A stretch of DNA of 42,748 bases from Oscillospiraceae bacterium (GTDB lineage: Bacteria; Bacillota; Clostridia; Oscillospirales; Oscillospiraceae), in assembly GCA_016282135.1 (NCBI GenBank), contig JAEEKA010000094.1, positions 1 to 42,748 of the forward strand, given 5' to 3'. Position 1 is the first letter of the stretch, and every line of letters starts with the position of its first letter. A program made the translations under genes and the position numbers. Below the pieces are notes generated by a model, which saw nothing but the letters and a program-made list of their open reading frames with translations, was not told the origin of the DNA and made no database searches. Below are positions 1 to 6,195 of this stretch, piece by piece.

Positions 1-30
1 AACGGGCCAAGGCGGCAGCCCTGTTGAAAT

Positions 31-559
31 GAAACTATGAAACTATGAAAATATGAAACTATTGTTGTATGGTTCAAATTGCCATTTGAACCATGTTAAC
101 GATTGTGGGGGCTGGAATGAAGCGGGATAAATTATCCGAGCTTTCTTTAACGTTCGGCATTGAGATTATGCGTTTTTCTCACTGGTTGGAACAACAAAAC
201 GAGCGCGTTGCTTCCTATCAGGTCTGCAAGAGCGGAACTTCCATCGGCGCAAACATTCGGGAAGCCCGTTATGCGCAGAGCAAGCCGGATTTTATTTCCA
301 AGCTGCAAATCGCATTGAAGGAAACCAACGAAACCTATTATTGGCTGGAACTGCTGCATGGTGCGGATTTCATCTCCGAGGAGACTTTTTCCCGTTTATC
401 CGCTCCCTGCAACGAATTACGCGTATTACTGATCAAATCAATCAATACAGCGAAGCAAAACATCAAAGGTAATGAATAACGCAGGTCGTTTTTCCTTTTT
501 CAATTCGCAGAATTGAAAAACACCTCAATAGTTTCATTCTTTCATAGTTTCATATTTTC
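31..559. mobile_element. Inverted 8-nt-array element enclosing the four-helix-bundle gene
   Basis: The left end has four tandem 8-mers (GAAACTAT at 31, 39 and 55; GAAAATAT at 47). The right end has four units of the reverse complement (ATAGTTTC at 528 and 544, with variants ATTCTTTC at 536 and ATATTTTC at 552). Just inside the arrays are a palindrome at 69-94 (stem GGTTCAAAT, loop TGCC) and another at 496-520 (stem TTTTTCAATT, loop CGCAG). The only gene between them is the four-helix-bundle gene. The symmetry is seen directly. That it is or was mobile is inferred from this symmetry and from a similar gene-less structure at 3836-3940. No target-site duplication is visible. Confidence 0.55.
117..479 (+). 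CDS. Four-helix-bundle protein (23S rRNA intervening-sequence protein family)
   Basis: The 120-residue product matches the small all-helical family known as 'four helix bundle protein' or S23/IVP, originally seen encoded in intervening sequences of 23S rRNA genes and related to the Avd accessory protein of diversity-generating retroelements. The family hallmark, a basic first pair of helices followed by an S/T-x-G-x-N-I-x-E-A turn, is seen as SGTSIGANIREA near residues 39-50, then an ALKETNETYYWLELL helix near 66-80. The start at 117 is preferred because the family begins there; an upstream in-frame ATG at 93 lies inside the palindrome at 69-94 and adds eight unlikely residues. The biochemical role of stand-alone members is not known. 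It stands alone within an inverted-repeat structure, and its base composition is more A+T-rich than the neighbouring metabolic genes. Confidence 0.85.
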   Translation: MKRDKLSELSLTFGIEIMRFSHWLEQQNERVASYQVCKSGTSIGANIREARYAQSKPDFISKLQIALKETNETYYWLELLHGADFISEETFSRLSAPCNELRVLLIKSINTAKQNIKGNE

Positions 560-584
560 ATTCAAAACTAAGGAGGAAATAACA

Positions 585-1844
585 ATGAGCAGAGTATTAG
601 TCATCGGCTGCGGCGGCGTTGCCAACGTGGCCATTCGCAAGTGCTGCATGCTGCCGGAGGTCTTCACCGAGCTTTGCATCGCCAGCCGGACCAAGTCCAA
701 GTGCGACGCCCTGGCGGCGGAACTGAAGGACAAAACCACCACGAAGATTACCACCGCCCAGGTCAACGCGGACAGCGTGGAGGAGCTTTGCGCCCTCATT
801 AAGTCCTACAAGCCCGACCTGGTGATGAACATCGCCCTGCCCTATCAGGATCTGACCATTATGGAGGCCTGCCTCCAGTGCAAGGTCAACTACATGGACA
901 CCGCCAACTACGAGCCGGAGGACACCGACGATCCCGAGTGGCGCAAGGTCTACGACAAGCGATGCAAGGAGCAGGGCTTCTCCGCCTATTTTGACTACTC
1001 CTGGCAGTGGGCCTACCGCAAGCGCTTTGAGGAGGCCGGTCTCACCGCCCTGCTGGGCTGCGGCTTCGACCCCGGCGTGACCCAGGCCTACTGCGCCTAC
1101 GCCAAGAAGCACGAGTTCGACGAGATCGACACCATCGACATTCTGGACTGCAACGGCGGCGACCACGGCTACGCCTTCGCCACCAACTTCAACCCCGAGG
1201 TCAACCTGCGCGAGGTCAGCGCCCCCGGCTCCTACTGGGAGGACGGCCACTGGGTAGAGATTCCCGCCATGAGCATCAAGCGGGAGTACAAGTTCGACCA
1301 GGTGGGCGACAAGGACATGTATCTGCTCCACCACGAGGAGATCGAGTCCCTGGCCCAGAACATCCCCGAGGTCAAGCGGATCCGCTTCTTCATGACCTTC
1401 GGCCAGAGCTATCTGACCCACATGAAGTGCCTGGAAAACGTGGGCATGCTATCCACCACCCCCATCAACTTTGAGGGCCATGAGATCGTTCCCATCAAGT
1501 TCCTGAAGGCGCTGCTGCCCGATCCCGCCAGCCTGGGCCCCCGCACCCACGGCAAGACCAACATCGGCTGCATCTTTACCGGCCGCAAGGACGGCAAGGA
1601 GAAGACCTATTATATCTACAACGTCTGCGACCACCAGGAATGCTACCGGGAAGGGGCCTCCCAGGCCATCTCCTACACCACCGGCGTCCCCGCCATGTGC
1701 GGCGCGCTGATGATGCTCACCGGCAAGTGGACCACCCCCGGCGTTCACACCGTGGAGGAGTTCGATCCCGATCCCTTCCTGGCCGCTCTGGACCAATACG
1801 GCCTGCCCAAGTCCGAGTCCCATGACCCGGCGCTGGTCCCGTGA
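585..1844 (+). CDS. Carboxynorspermidine dehydrogenase (saccharopine dehydrogenase family)
   Basis: Predicted cytoplasmic NADPH-dependent enzyme that condenses L-aspartate beta-semialdehyde with a diamine (putrescine or diaminopropane) to give carboxyspermidine or carboxynorspermidine, the alternative polyamine route common in gut bacteria. The 419-residue product has an N-terminal Rossmann motif, VLVIGCGGVANVA, near residues 4-16, and the saccharopine-dehydrogenase-like body, including a GCGFDPGVTQAY segment typical of this subfamily. The start at 585 is chosen because AAGGAGG lies at 570-575; an upstream in-frame ATG at 513 falls in repeat DNA. It overlaps the next gene, a PLP-dependent decarboxylase of the same pathway, by four bases, which supports translational coupling and the specific assignment over saccharopine or lysine metabolism. 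Whether the in vivo product is spermidine or norspermidine cannot be told from sequence. Confidence 0.88.
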   Translation: MSRVLVIGCGGVANVAIRKCCMLPEVFTELCIASRTKSKCDALAAELKDKTTTKITTAQVNADSVEELCALIKSYKPDLVMNIALPYQDLTIMEACLQCKVNYMDTANYEPEDTDDPEWRKVYDKRCKEQGFSAYFDYSWQWAYRKRFEEAGLTALLGCGFDPGVTQAYCAYAKKHEFDEIDTIDILDCNGGDHGYAFATNFNPEVNLREVSAPGSYWEDGHWVEIPAMSIKREYKFDQVGDKDMYLLHHEEIESLAQNIPEVKRIRFFMTFGQSYLTHMKCLENVGMLSTTPINFEGHEIVPIKFLKALLPDPASLGPRTHGKTNIGCIFTGRKDGKEKTYYIYNVCDHQECYREGASQAISYTTGVPAMCGALMMLTGKWTTPGVHTVEEFDPDPFLAALDQYGLPKSESHDPALVP

Positions 1845-3169
1845 CGGCGGAGGCAAGAGCACCCTTCGCCGCCCTGGGCGGCAAGACCCCCGAAGAAGTC
1901 TTCGGGGGCCTTGTCACTCCCTGCTACATTCTCGACGAAGGGCAGCTCCGGATAAACGGGGAGCTTCTGGCGGGCGTCGCCGCCCGGACGGGCTGCCGCT
2001 GGCTTCTGGCCCAAAAGGCCTTTTCCAACTATGACTGCTATCCCGTTCTGGCTCCATACCTGGCCGGCACCGAGGCCAGCGGCCTCTTTGAGGCCCGGCT
2101 GGGCTTTGAGACTCTGCCGGACAAAGAGGTTCACGTGTTCTGCGGAGCCTACCGGGAGCGGGACTTCGATGAGCTGCTGCAATACGCGGGGCACATCGTC
2201 TTCAACTCCCCGGCCCAGCTGGCGAAATTCGGCCCCCGGGCCAAGGCGGCAGGCAAGAGCCTGGGGCTGCGGATCAACCCGGAAAAATCCACCCAGGAGG
2301 GCCACGCCATCTACGATCCCTGCGCCCCCGGCTCCCGGCTGGGCACCACCCGGGACCAGTGGGACCGGCACATGACGCCCGCCCTGATTGACCTGCTGGA
2401 CGGGCTTCACTTCCACACCCTCTGTGAACAGGACTCCGACGCCCTGGAGGTCACGCTGAAGGCCGTTGCGGAAAAGTTCGGGGACCTGCTGCCCCGAATG
2501 AAATGGCTCAACATGGGGGGCGGCCACCACGTCACCCGGCCGGACTACGACATTCCCCGGCTGGAGCGCTGCATCCGCTTCGCCCAAGAGACCTGGAGCG
2601 TAACCGTCTATCTGGAGCCCGGAGAGGCCTGGGCCCTGAACGCGGGCTTCCTGGCCAGCCGGGTGCTGGACATCACCGAAAACAGCAGCGTGGTTAACGC
2701 CATTCTGGACTGTTCCGCCGCCTGCCACATGCCGGACGTGATCGAAATGCCCTACCTGCCGCCGGTCTACGGCGCGCATGTAGGGACAAGCAGTGCTTGT
2801 CCGCCCGTGGAAGAAGACTCCCTTGTTTGTCATTCTGAGCGCAGCGAAGAATCCGTCTCTCCCCCGTTGGAGAATACGGATTGCCGCAACCAGCGTGCGC
2901 ACTGGTCGCGCAATGACAGGTCGAACGTCTACCGCCTGGGCGGGCCCTCCTGCCTCTCCGGGGACGTAATTGGGGACTACTGCTTCGACCACCCCCTGCG
3001 GGAGGGCGACCTGGTTCTCTTCGGGGATCTGGCAATCTACTCCACCTGCAAAAACAACACCTTCAACGGCATGCCCCTGCCGGATATCTATCTCCGCCGG
3101 GAAGACGGGACTATCGAAAAGCTCACCGACTTCGGCTACCGGGACTTCAAATACCGGCTGGGACGGTAG
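1841..3169 (+). CDS. nspC: Carboxynorspermidine decarboxylase with in-frame repeat insertion
   Basis: Predicted PLP-dependent fold-III decarboxylase that removes CO2 from carboxy(nor)spermidine to give (nor)spermidine. The PLP lysine is K59 in LLAQKAFS. The C-terminal catalytic cysteine is C371 in GGPSCLSGD. The gene starts with GTG at 1841, overlapping the TGA of the upstream dehydrogenase gene (GTGA), and has little SD of its own. The protein is 442 residues where the family is usually about 380. The excess sits at residues about 314-360, between the EMPYLPPVYGA and NVYRLGG segments, and is encoded by three intergenic-type repeat modules (2780-2919) that keep the frame and add no stop. All conserved blocks on both sides remain, so the enzyme may still fold with a long surface loop just before the catalytic cysteine, or may be impaired. 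Family assignment is firm; activity is uncertain. Confidence 0.88.
   Translation: MTAEARAPFAALGGKTPEEVFGGLVTPCYILDEGQLRINGELLAGVAARTGCRWLLAQKAFSNYDCYPVLAPYLAGTEASGLFEARLGFETLPDKEVHVFCGAYRERDFDELLQYAGHIVFNSPAQLAKFGPRAKAAGKSLGLRINPEKSTQEGHAIYDPCAPGSRLGTTRDQWDRHMTPALIDLLDGLHFHTLCEQDSDALEVTLKAVAEKFGDLLPRMKWLNMGGGHHVTRPDYDIPRLERCIRFAQETWSVTVYLEPGEAWALNAGFLASRVLDITENSSVVNAILDCSAACHMPDVIEMPYLPPVYGAHVGTSSACPPVEEDSLVCHSERSEESVSPPLENTDCRNQRAHWSRNDRSNVYRLGGPSCLSGDVIGDYCFDHPLREGDLVLFGDLAIYSTCKNNTFNGMPLPDIYLRREDGTIEKLTDFGYRDFKYRLGR
2780..2919 (+). repeat. Composite repeat insertion inside nspC
   Basis: Three modules lie head to tail: a hairpin starting GTAGGG and containing GGACAAGCAGTGCTTGTCC (2780-2802), a CATTCTGAGCGCAGCGAAGA module (2831-2850), and a GATTGCCGCAACC...GGTCGCGCAATGACAG module (2879-2919). 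The 19-mer at 2784-2802 recurs exactly at 32897-32915 in non-coding DNA, which shows that this is dispersed repeat sequence and not gene-specific code. The second module has a degraded inverted relative at 10075-10100. The inserted length preserves the nspC frame. Confidence 0.85.
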
Positions 3170-3172
3170 GAA

Positions 3173-3380
3173 ATGAAGTATTTGCTGTCGCAAATATGAA
3201 GTACGGCTGCGCCGTATGAAGTATCCGCTGATTCGGATATGAAGTATGGCTTCGCCATATTTTCAGAGAGATACAGTTTCCTGTTTTGCCCATATTGCTG
3301 TAGGCAATACTTCATGTGTTGTCAAACACACTTCATACGCCGCAAGGCATACTTCATATCGCCGTCAGGCGATACTTCAT
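3173..3380. repeat. Forward and inverted ATGAAGTA array with hairpin spacers
   Basis: Four copies of ATGAAGTA (3173, 3196, 3216, 3239) are followed, after a central segment, by four inverted copies (TACTTCAT at 3308, 3350 and 3373; CACTTCAT at 3329). Spacing is about 20-23 nt. Most spacers are themselves mini-hairpins (for example CGGC-tgc-GCCG, GGC-ttc-GCC, CGCC-gcaa-GGC, ATCGCC-gtca-GGCGAT). The block fills the gap between nspC and dut. It leaves the dut SD intact but creates a false in-frame upstream ATG at 3239. Confidence 0.85.
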
Positions 3381-3400
3381 CCAACGTTAGGAGGACCACT

Positions 3401-3841
3401 ATGACCAACATCCCTGTGAAACGCCTGCGGGAGGGGGCCATCCTCCCGGCTTACGCCACGGCAAATTCCGCCGGGGCGGACCTTTACGCCTGCCTGGACG
3501 AACCCGTGGACATCGGGCCTCATGAGACAAGGATGATCCCCCTGGGCTACTCCATGGCAATTCCAGAGGGCTGGGCGGGGCTGATTTTCGCCCGCTCCGG
3601 CCTGGCCTCCAAACGCCACCTGGCCCCGGCCAACAAGGTAGGCGTGGTGGACGCCGACTACCGGGGCGAATGGTGGGTTCCTCTCCACAATCACAGCGAC
3701 GCCCCCCAGAGCGTCCAGCCCGGCGAGCGAATCGCCCAGTTGGTGATCGTGCCCTGCATGACGGCGGCCTTTTGCGAGGTGGACAACCTCGACGAAACGG
3801 AACGCGGCACGGGAGGGTTTGGGTCCACGGGTACCAATTGA
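3401..3841 (+). CDS. dut: dUTP diphosphatase
   Basis: Hydrolyses dUTP to dUMP and pyrophosphate, keeping uracil out of DNA and feeding dTMP synthesis; a trimeric cytoplasmic enzyme. All five family motifs are visible in the 146 residues: SAGADLYA, ARSGLASK, GVVDADYRGEWWV with the catalytic aspartate, GERIAQLVI, and the C-terminal RGTGGFGSTG that closes over the active site. The start at 3401 follows TTAGGAGG at 3387-3394; the longer frame from 3239 runs through repeat DNA. The stop codon (TGA 3839-3841) lies inside the first AATTGAG heptamer of the repeat at 3836, so the last residues after GSTG are set by the repeat boundary. Confidence 0.95.
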   Translation: MTNIPVKRLREGAILPAYATANSAGADLYACLDEPVDIGPHETRMIPLGYSMAIPEGWAGLIFARSGLASKRHLAPANKVGVVDADYRGEWWVPLHNHSDAPQSVQPGERIAQLVIVPCMTAAFCEVDNLDETERGTGGFGSTGTN

Positions 3842-3940
3842 GAATTGAGAATGAAGAATTGAAAGTTTTCGGAGTTTTTCAAATTGTAATTTGAAAAACA
3901 CAATCATTCTCAATTCTCACCTCTCAATTCTCAATTCATC
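3836..3940. repeat. Gene-less inverted heptamer element with core palindrome
   Basis: Four AATTGAG-type heptamers (3836-3863) are followed by a core palindrome at 3874-3899 (stem TTTTTCAAAT, loop TGTA) and then five inverted heptamers ATTCTCA / CCTCTCA / ATTCATC (3906-3940). The architecture matches the gene-bearing element at 31-559 but no gene lies inside. The left array contains the dut stop codon and the right array ends directly before the SD of the YgiQ gene. Confidence 0.85.
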
Positions 3941-3954
3941 AAAAGGAGACTGCT

Positions 3955-5841
3955 ATGTTTCTTCCCATTTCCAAAAAAGATATGAAAGCCCGGGGCTGGG
4001 ACCAGTGCGACTTCGTCTACGTCATCGGGGACGCCTACGTGGATCACCCCTCCTTTGGCCACGCCATCATTTCCCGCATTTTAGAACACGCGGGCTACAA
4101 GGTGGGCATCATCGCCCAACCCGACTGGAAAAACCCGGCTTCTATCGACGCCCTGGGCCGGCCCCGGCTGGGTTTTTTGGTGATGGGCGGCAACATGGAC
4201 TCCATGGTGAACCACTATTCCGTCTTCAAGCACCACCGGAAGATGGACGCCTACACCCCCGGCGGCGTCACCGGCAAGCGGCCGGACTACGCCACCGTGG
4301 TCTACTGCAACCTGATCCGTCAGACCTACAAGGACGTGCCCGTCATCATCGGCGGCATGGAGGCCAGCCTCCGCCGTCTGGCCCACTACGACTACTGGTC
4401 CGACAAGATGAAGCGTTCCATCCTTCTGGACGCCCAGGCGGATCTGCTGCTCTACGGCATGGGGGAGCGCTCCATCGTGGAGGTGGCGGACGCCCTGAAC
4501 GCCGGGCTCTCCGTCCACGATCTGACCTTCCTGGACGGGACGGTCTACCGCTCCAAGACCACTGACCAGGTGGTGGACGGCATCACCCTGCCGGACTGGG
4601 AGACGGTCCGGGCGGATAAGGCCGCCTACGCCCGCTCCTTCTACACCCAGTACGTCAACACCGACCCCTTCACGGCCAAGCCTCTGATCGAGCCCTACGG
4701 CCGGGAGTTTGTGATCCAAAATCCGCCCCAGAAGCCCCTGAGCGAGGAGGAAATGGATCTCACCTACGACCTGCCCTACGAGAATACCTACCACCCCAGC
4801 TACGAAAAGCTGGGGGGCGTCCCGGCCATCAAGGAGATCAAGTTCTCCCTGACCTCCAACCGGGGCTGCTTCGGCGGCTGCTCCTTCTGCGCCATCACCT
4901 TCCACCAGGGCCGGATCATCCAGACCCGCAGCCACGAGTCCATCCTCCGGGAAGCAGAGCGCATGACGAAAGACCCGGAATTCAAGGGCTATATCCACGA
5001 CGTGGGGGGCCCCACCGCCAATTTCCGCCTGCCTGCCTGCGAAAAGCAGCTCACCAAGGGCGTCTGCGCGGGCAAGCAGTGCCTTTTCCCCCGGCCCTGC
5101 AGGAACATGCGGGCGGATCATTCAGATTATGTAAAACTTCTGCGCAAAATCCGAGCCTTGCCGGGTGTCAAAAAGGTCTTTATCCGCAGCGGCATCCGCT
5201 TCGACTATCTGCTGGCGGACAAGGACGACACCTTCTTCCGGGAGCTGGTAAAGCACCACGTTTCCGGCCAACTCCGGGTGGCCCCGGAGCACGTTTCGGA
5301 TCACGTGCTGGACCTGATGGGGAAGCCCCGGAACGCAGTCTACGAGCGCTTCGTGGAGAAGTACAAGAAGCTCTGCGCCCAGATGGGGCTGGATCAGTAC
5401 GTGGTGCCCTATCTCATGTCCTCCCACCCGGGCTCCCGGCTGGAGGACGCCATCGCCCTGGCCGAGCACGTCCGGGACATGGGCTATATGCCGGAGCAGG
5501 TCCAGGACTTCTATCCCACCCCCTCCACCATCTCCACGGTGATGTACTGCACCGGCCTGGATCCTCGCACCATGGAGCCGGTGTACGTAGCCAGAGATCC
5601 CCACGAAAAGGCCATGCAGCGGGCCCTGATCCAGTACCGAGACCCGAAGAATTACAGCCTGGTGCATGAAGCCCTCACCCTCTGCCACCGGGAGGACCTG
5701 ATCGGCACGGGCCCCAAATGTCTGATCCGCCCCCGGAAAGGGAAGGGCACGGCGGCCAAGGACACGTCCGTACCCCCTCGCACTCCCAAAACAAGGTCCC
5801 GCCCCCAGCCGCCGCGGCCCGCCCAGAATAAGCGGCGATAA
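3955..5841 (+). CDS. YgiQ family radical SAM protein
   Basis: A 628-residue radical S-adenosylmethionine enzyme of the YgiQ (UPF0313) family; the substrate is unknown. The 4Fe-4S/SAM motif is NRGCFGGCSFC with cysteines at about 305, 309 and 312. Upstream is the family's N-terminal domain (MGGNMDSMVNHYS, IIGGMEASLRRLAHYDYW). A second Cys-rich stretch (CEKQLTKGVCAGKQCLFPRPC) and RVAPEHVSDHVL follow the radical SAM core, as expected for YgiQ. AAAAGGAG at 3941-3948 supports the start at 3955. The last 40 or so residues are Lys/Arg/Pro-rich and probably disordered. It appears monocistronic, between a repeat element and a long non-coding leader. Confidence 0.93.
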   Translation: MFLPISKKDMKARGWDQCDFVYVIGDAYVDHPSFGHAIISRILEHAGYKVGIIAQPDWKNPASIDALGRPRLGFLVMGGNMDSMVNHYSVFKHHRKMDAYTPGGVTGKRPDYATVVYCNLIRQTYKDVPVIIGGMEASLRRLAHYDYWSDKMKRSILLDAQADLLLYGMGERSIVEVADALNAGLSVHDLTFLDGTVYRSKTTDQVVDGITLPDWETVRADKAAYARSFYTQYVNTDPFTAKPLIEPYGREFVIQNPPQKPLSEEEMDLTYDLPYENTYHPSYEKLGGVPAIKEIKFSLTSNRGCFGGCSFCAITFHQGRIIQTRSHESILREAERMTKDPEFKGYIHDVGGPTANFRLPACEKQLTKGVCAGKQCLFPRPCRNMRADHSDYVKLLRKIRALPGVKKVFIRSGIRFDYLLADKDDTFFRELVKHHVSGQLRVAPEHVSDHVLDLMGKPRNAVYERFVEKYKKLCAQMGLDQYVVPYLMSSHPGSRLEDAIALAEHVRDMGYMPEQVQDFYPTPSTISTVMYCTGLDPRTMEPVYVARDPHEKAMQRALIQYRDPKNYSLVHEALTLCHREDLIGTGPKCLIRPRKGKGTAAKDTSVPPRTPKTRSRPQPPRPAQNKRR

Positions 5842-5889
5842 AAATAACGTAATACGGAGAATATAAAGCCCTTACGTCACCGTACTTCC

Positions 5890-5985
5890 ATAGAGCCCAT
5901 AGAAGGCTTCACCATCTGTGGCACGGAGGGCTCTGAGGCACAAAGATACGCGAAGAGAAACGGCATCCGTTTTGAGGCCCAATAA
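5890..5985 (+). pseudogene. Remnant of a BspA-like LRR module end
   Basis: The frame ending at TAA 5983-5985 reads IEGFTICGTEGSEAQRYAKR followed by NGIRFEAQ. This matches the module-closing segment found repeatedly in the surface protein that follows (NFTIYGYPDTAAQDYVESNG, NFTICGVWDSEAMHYAIENE, NFTVYGVKNSVAQAYAQENG). There is no start codon or room for a gene upstream, so I read it as the tail of a lost paralogue, or of an older 5' end of the locus. The rest of 5842-6195 is A+T-rich leader; I see no confident promoter in it. Confidence 0.7.
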
Positions 5986-6195
5986 GCCGATTCGCATTGC
6001 ATAACAAAATTTGAAAAAAAATAAAGATTATATTAAACCTTTTTGCCTTTTGAAGTGTCATATATATGGAAGCGCCCGAGAATGAAAAATTTTTTCAAAC
6101 CCCTGCAACATTTCGGCATTTTTTGCGTCTTAATTAATGGATGCGAAAGATCAAGCGTTATCCCACGGAACGAAACGAAAACGGAGGAAAAAGAA

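Noticed and set aside
93..116. Earlier ATG (93) as the start of the four-helix-bundle gene
   Set aside because: It lies within the palindrome 69-94, has no SD, and the extra eight residues are outside the family pattern.
3173..3380. CRISPR array or riboswitch
   Set aside because: Repeats of 8 nt with 12-15 nt palindromic spacers do not fit CRISPR, and no known riboswitch core is recognisable; the symmetric inverted half argues for a repeat element.
3239..3400. N-terminal extension of dUTPase
   Set aside because: The extension translates repeat DNA; TTAGGAGG sits correctly for the ATG at 3401.
6043..6195. N-terminal extension of the LRR protein
   Set aside because: A normal signal peptide begins at 6196 behind GGAGG; the extension would bury it.
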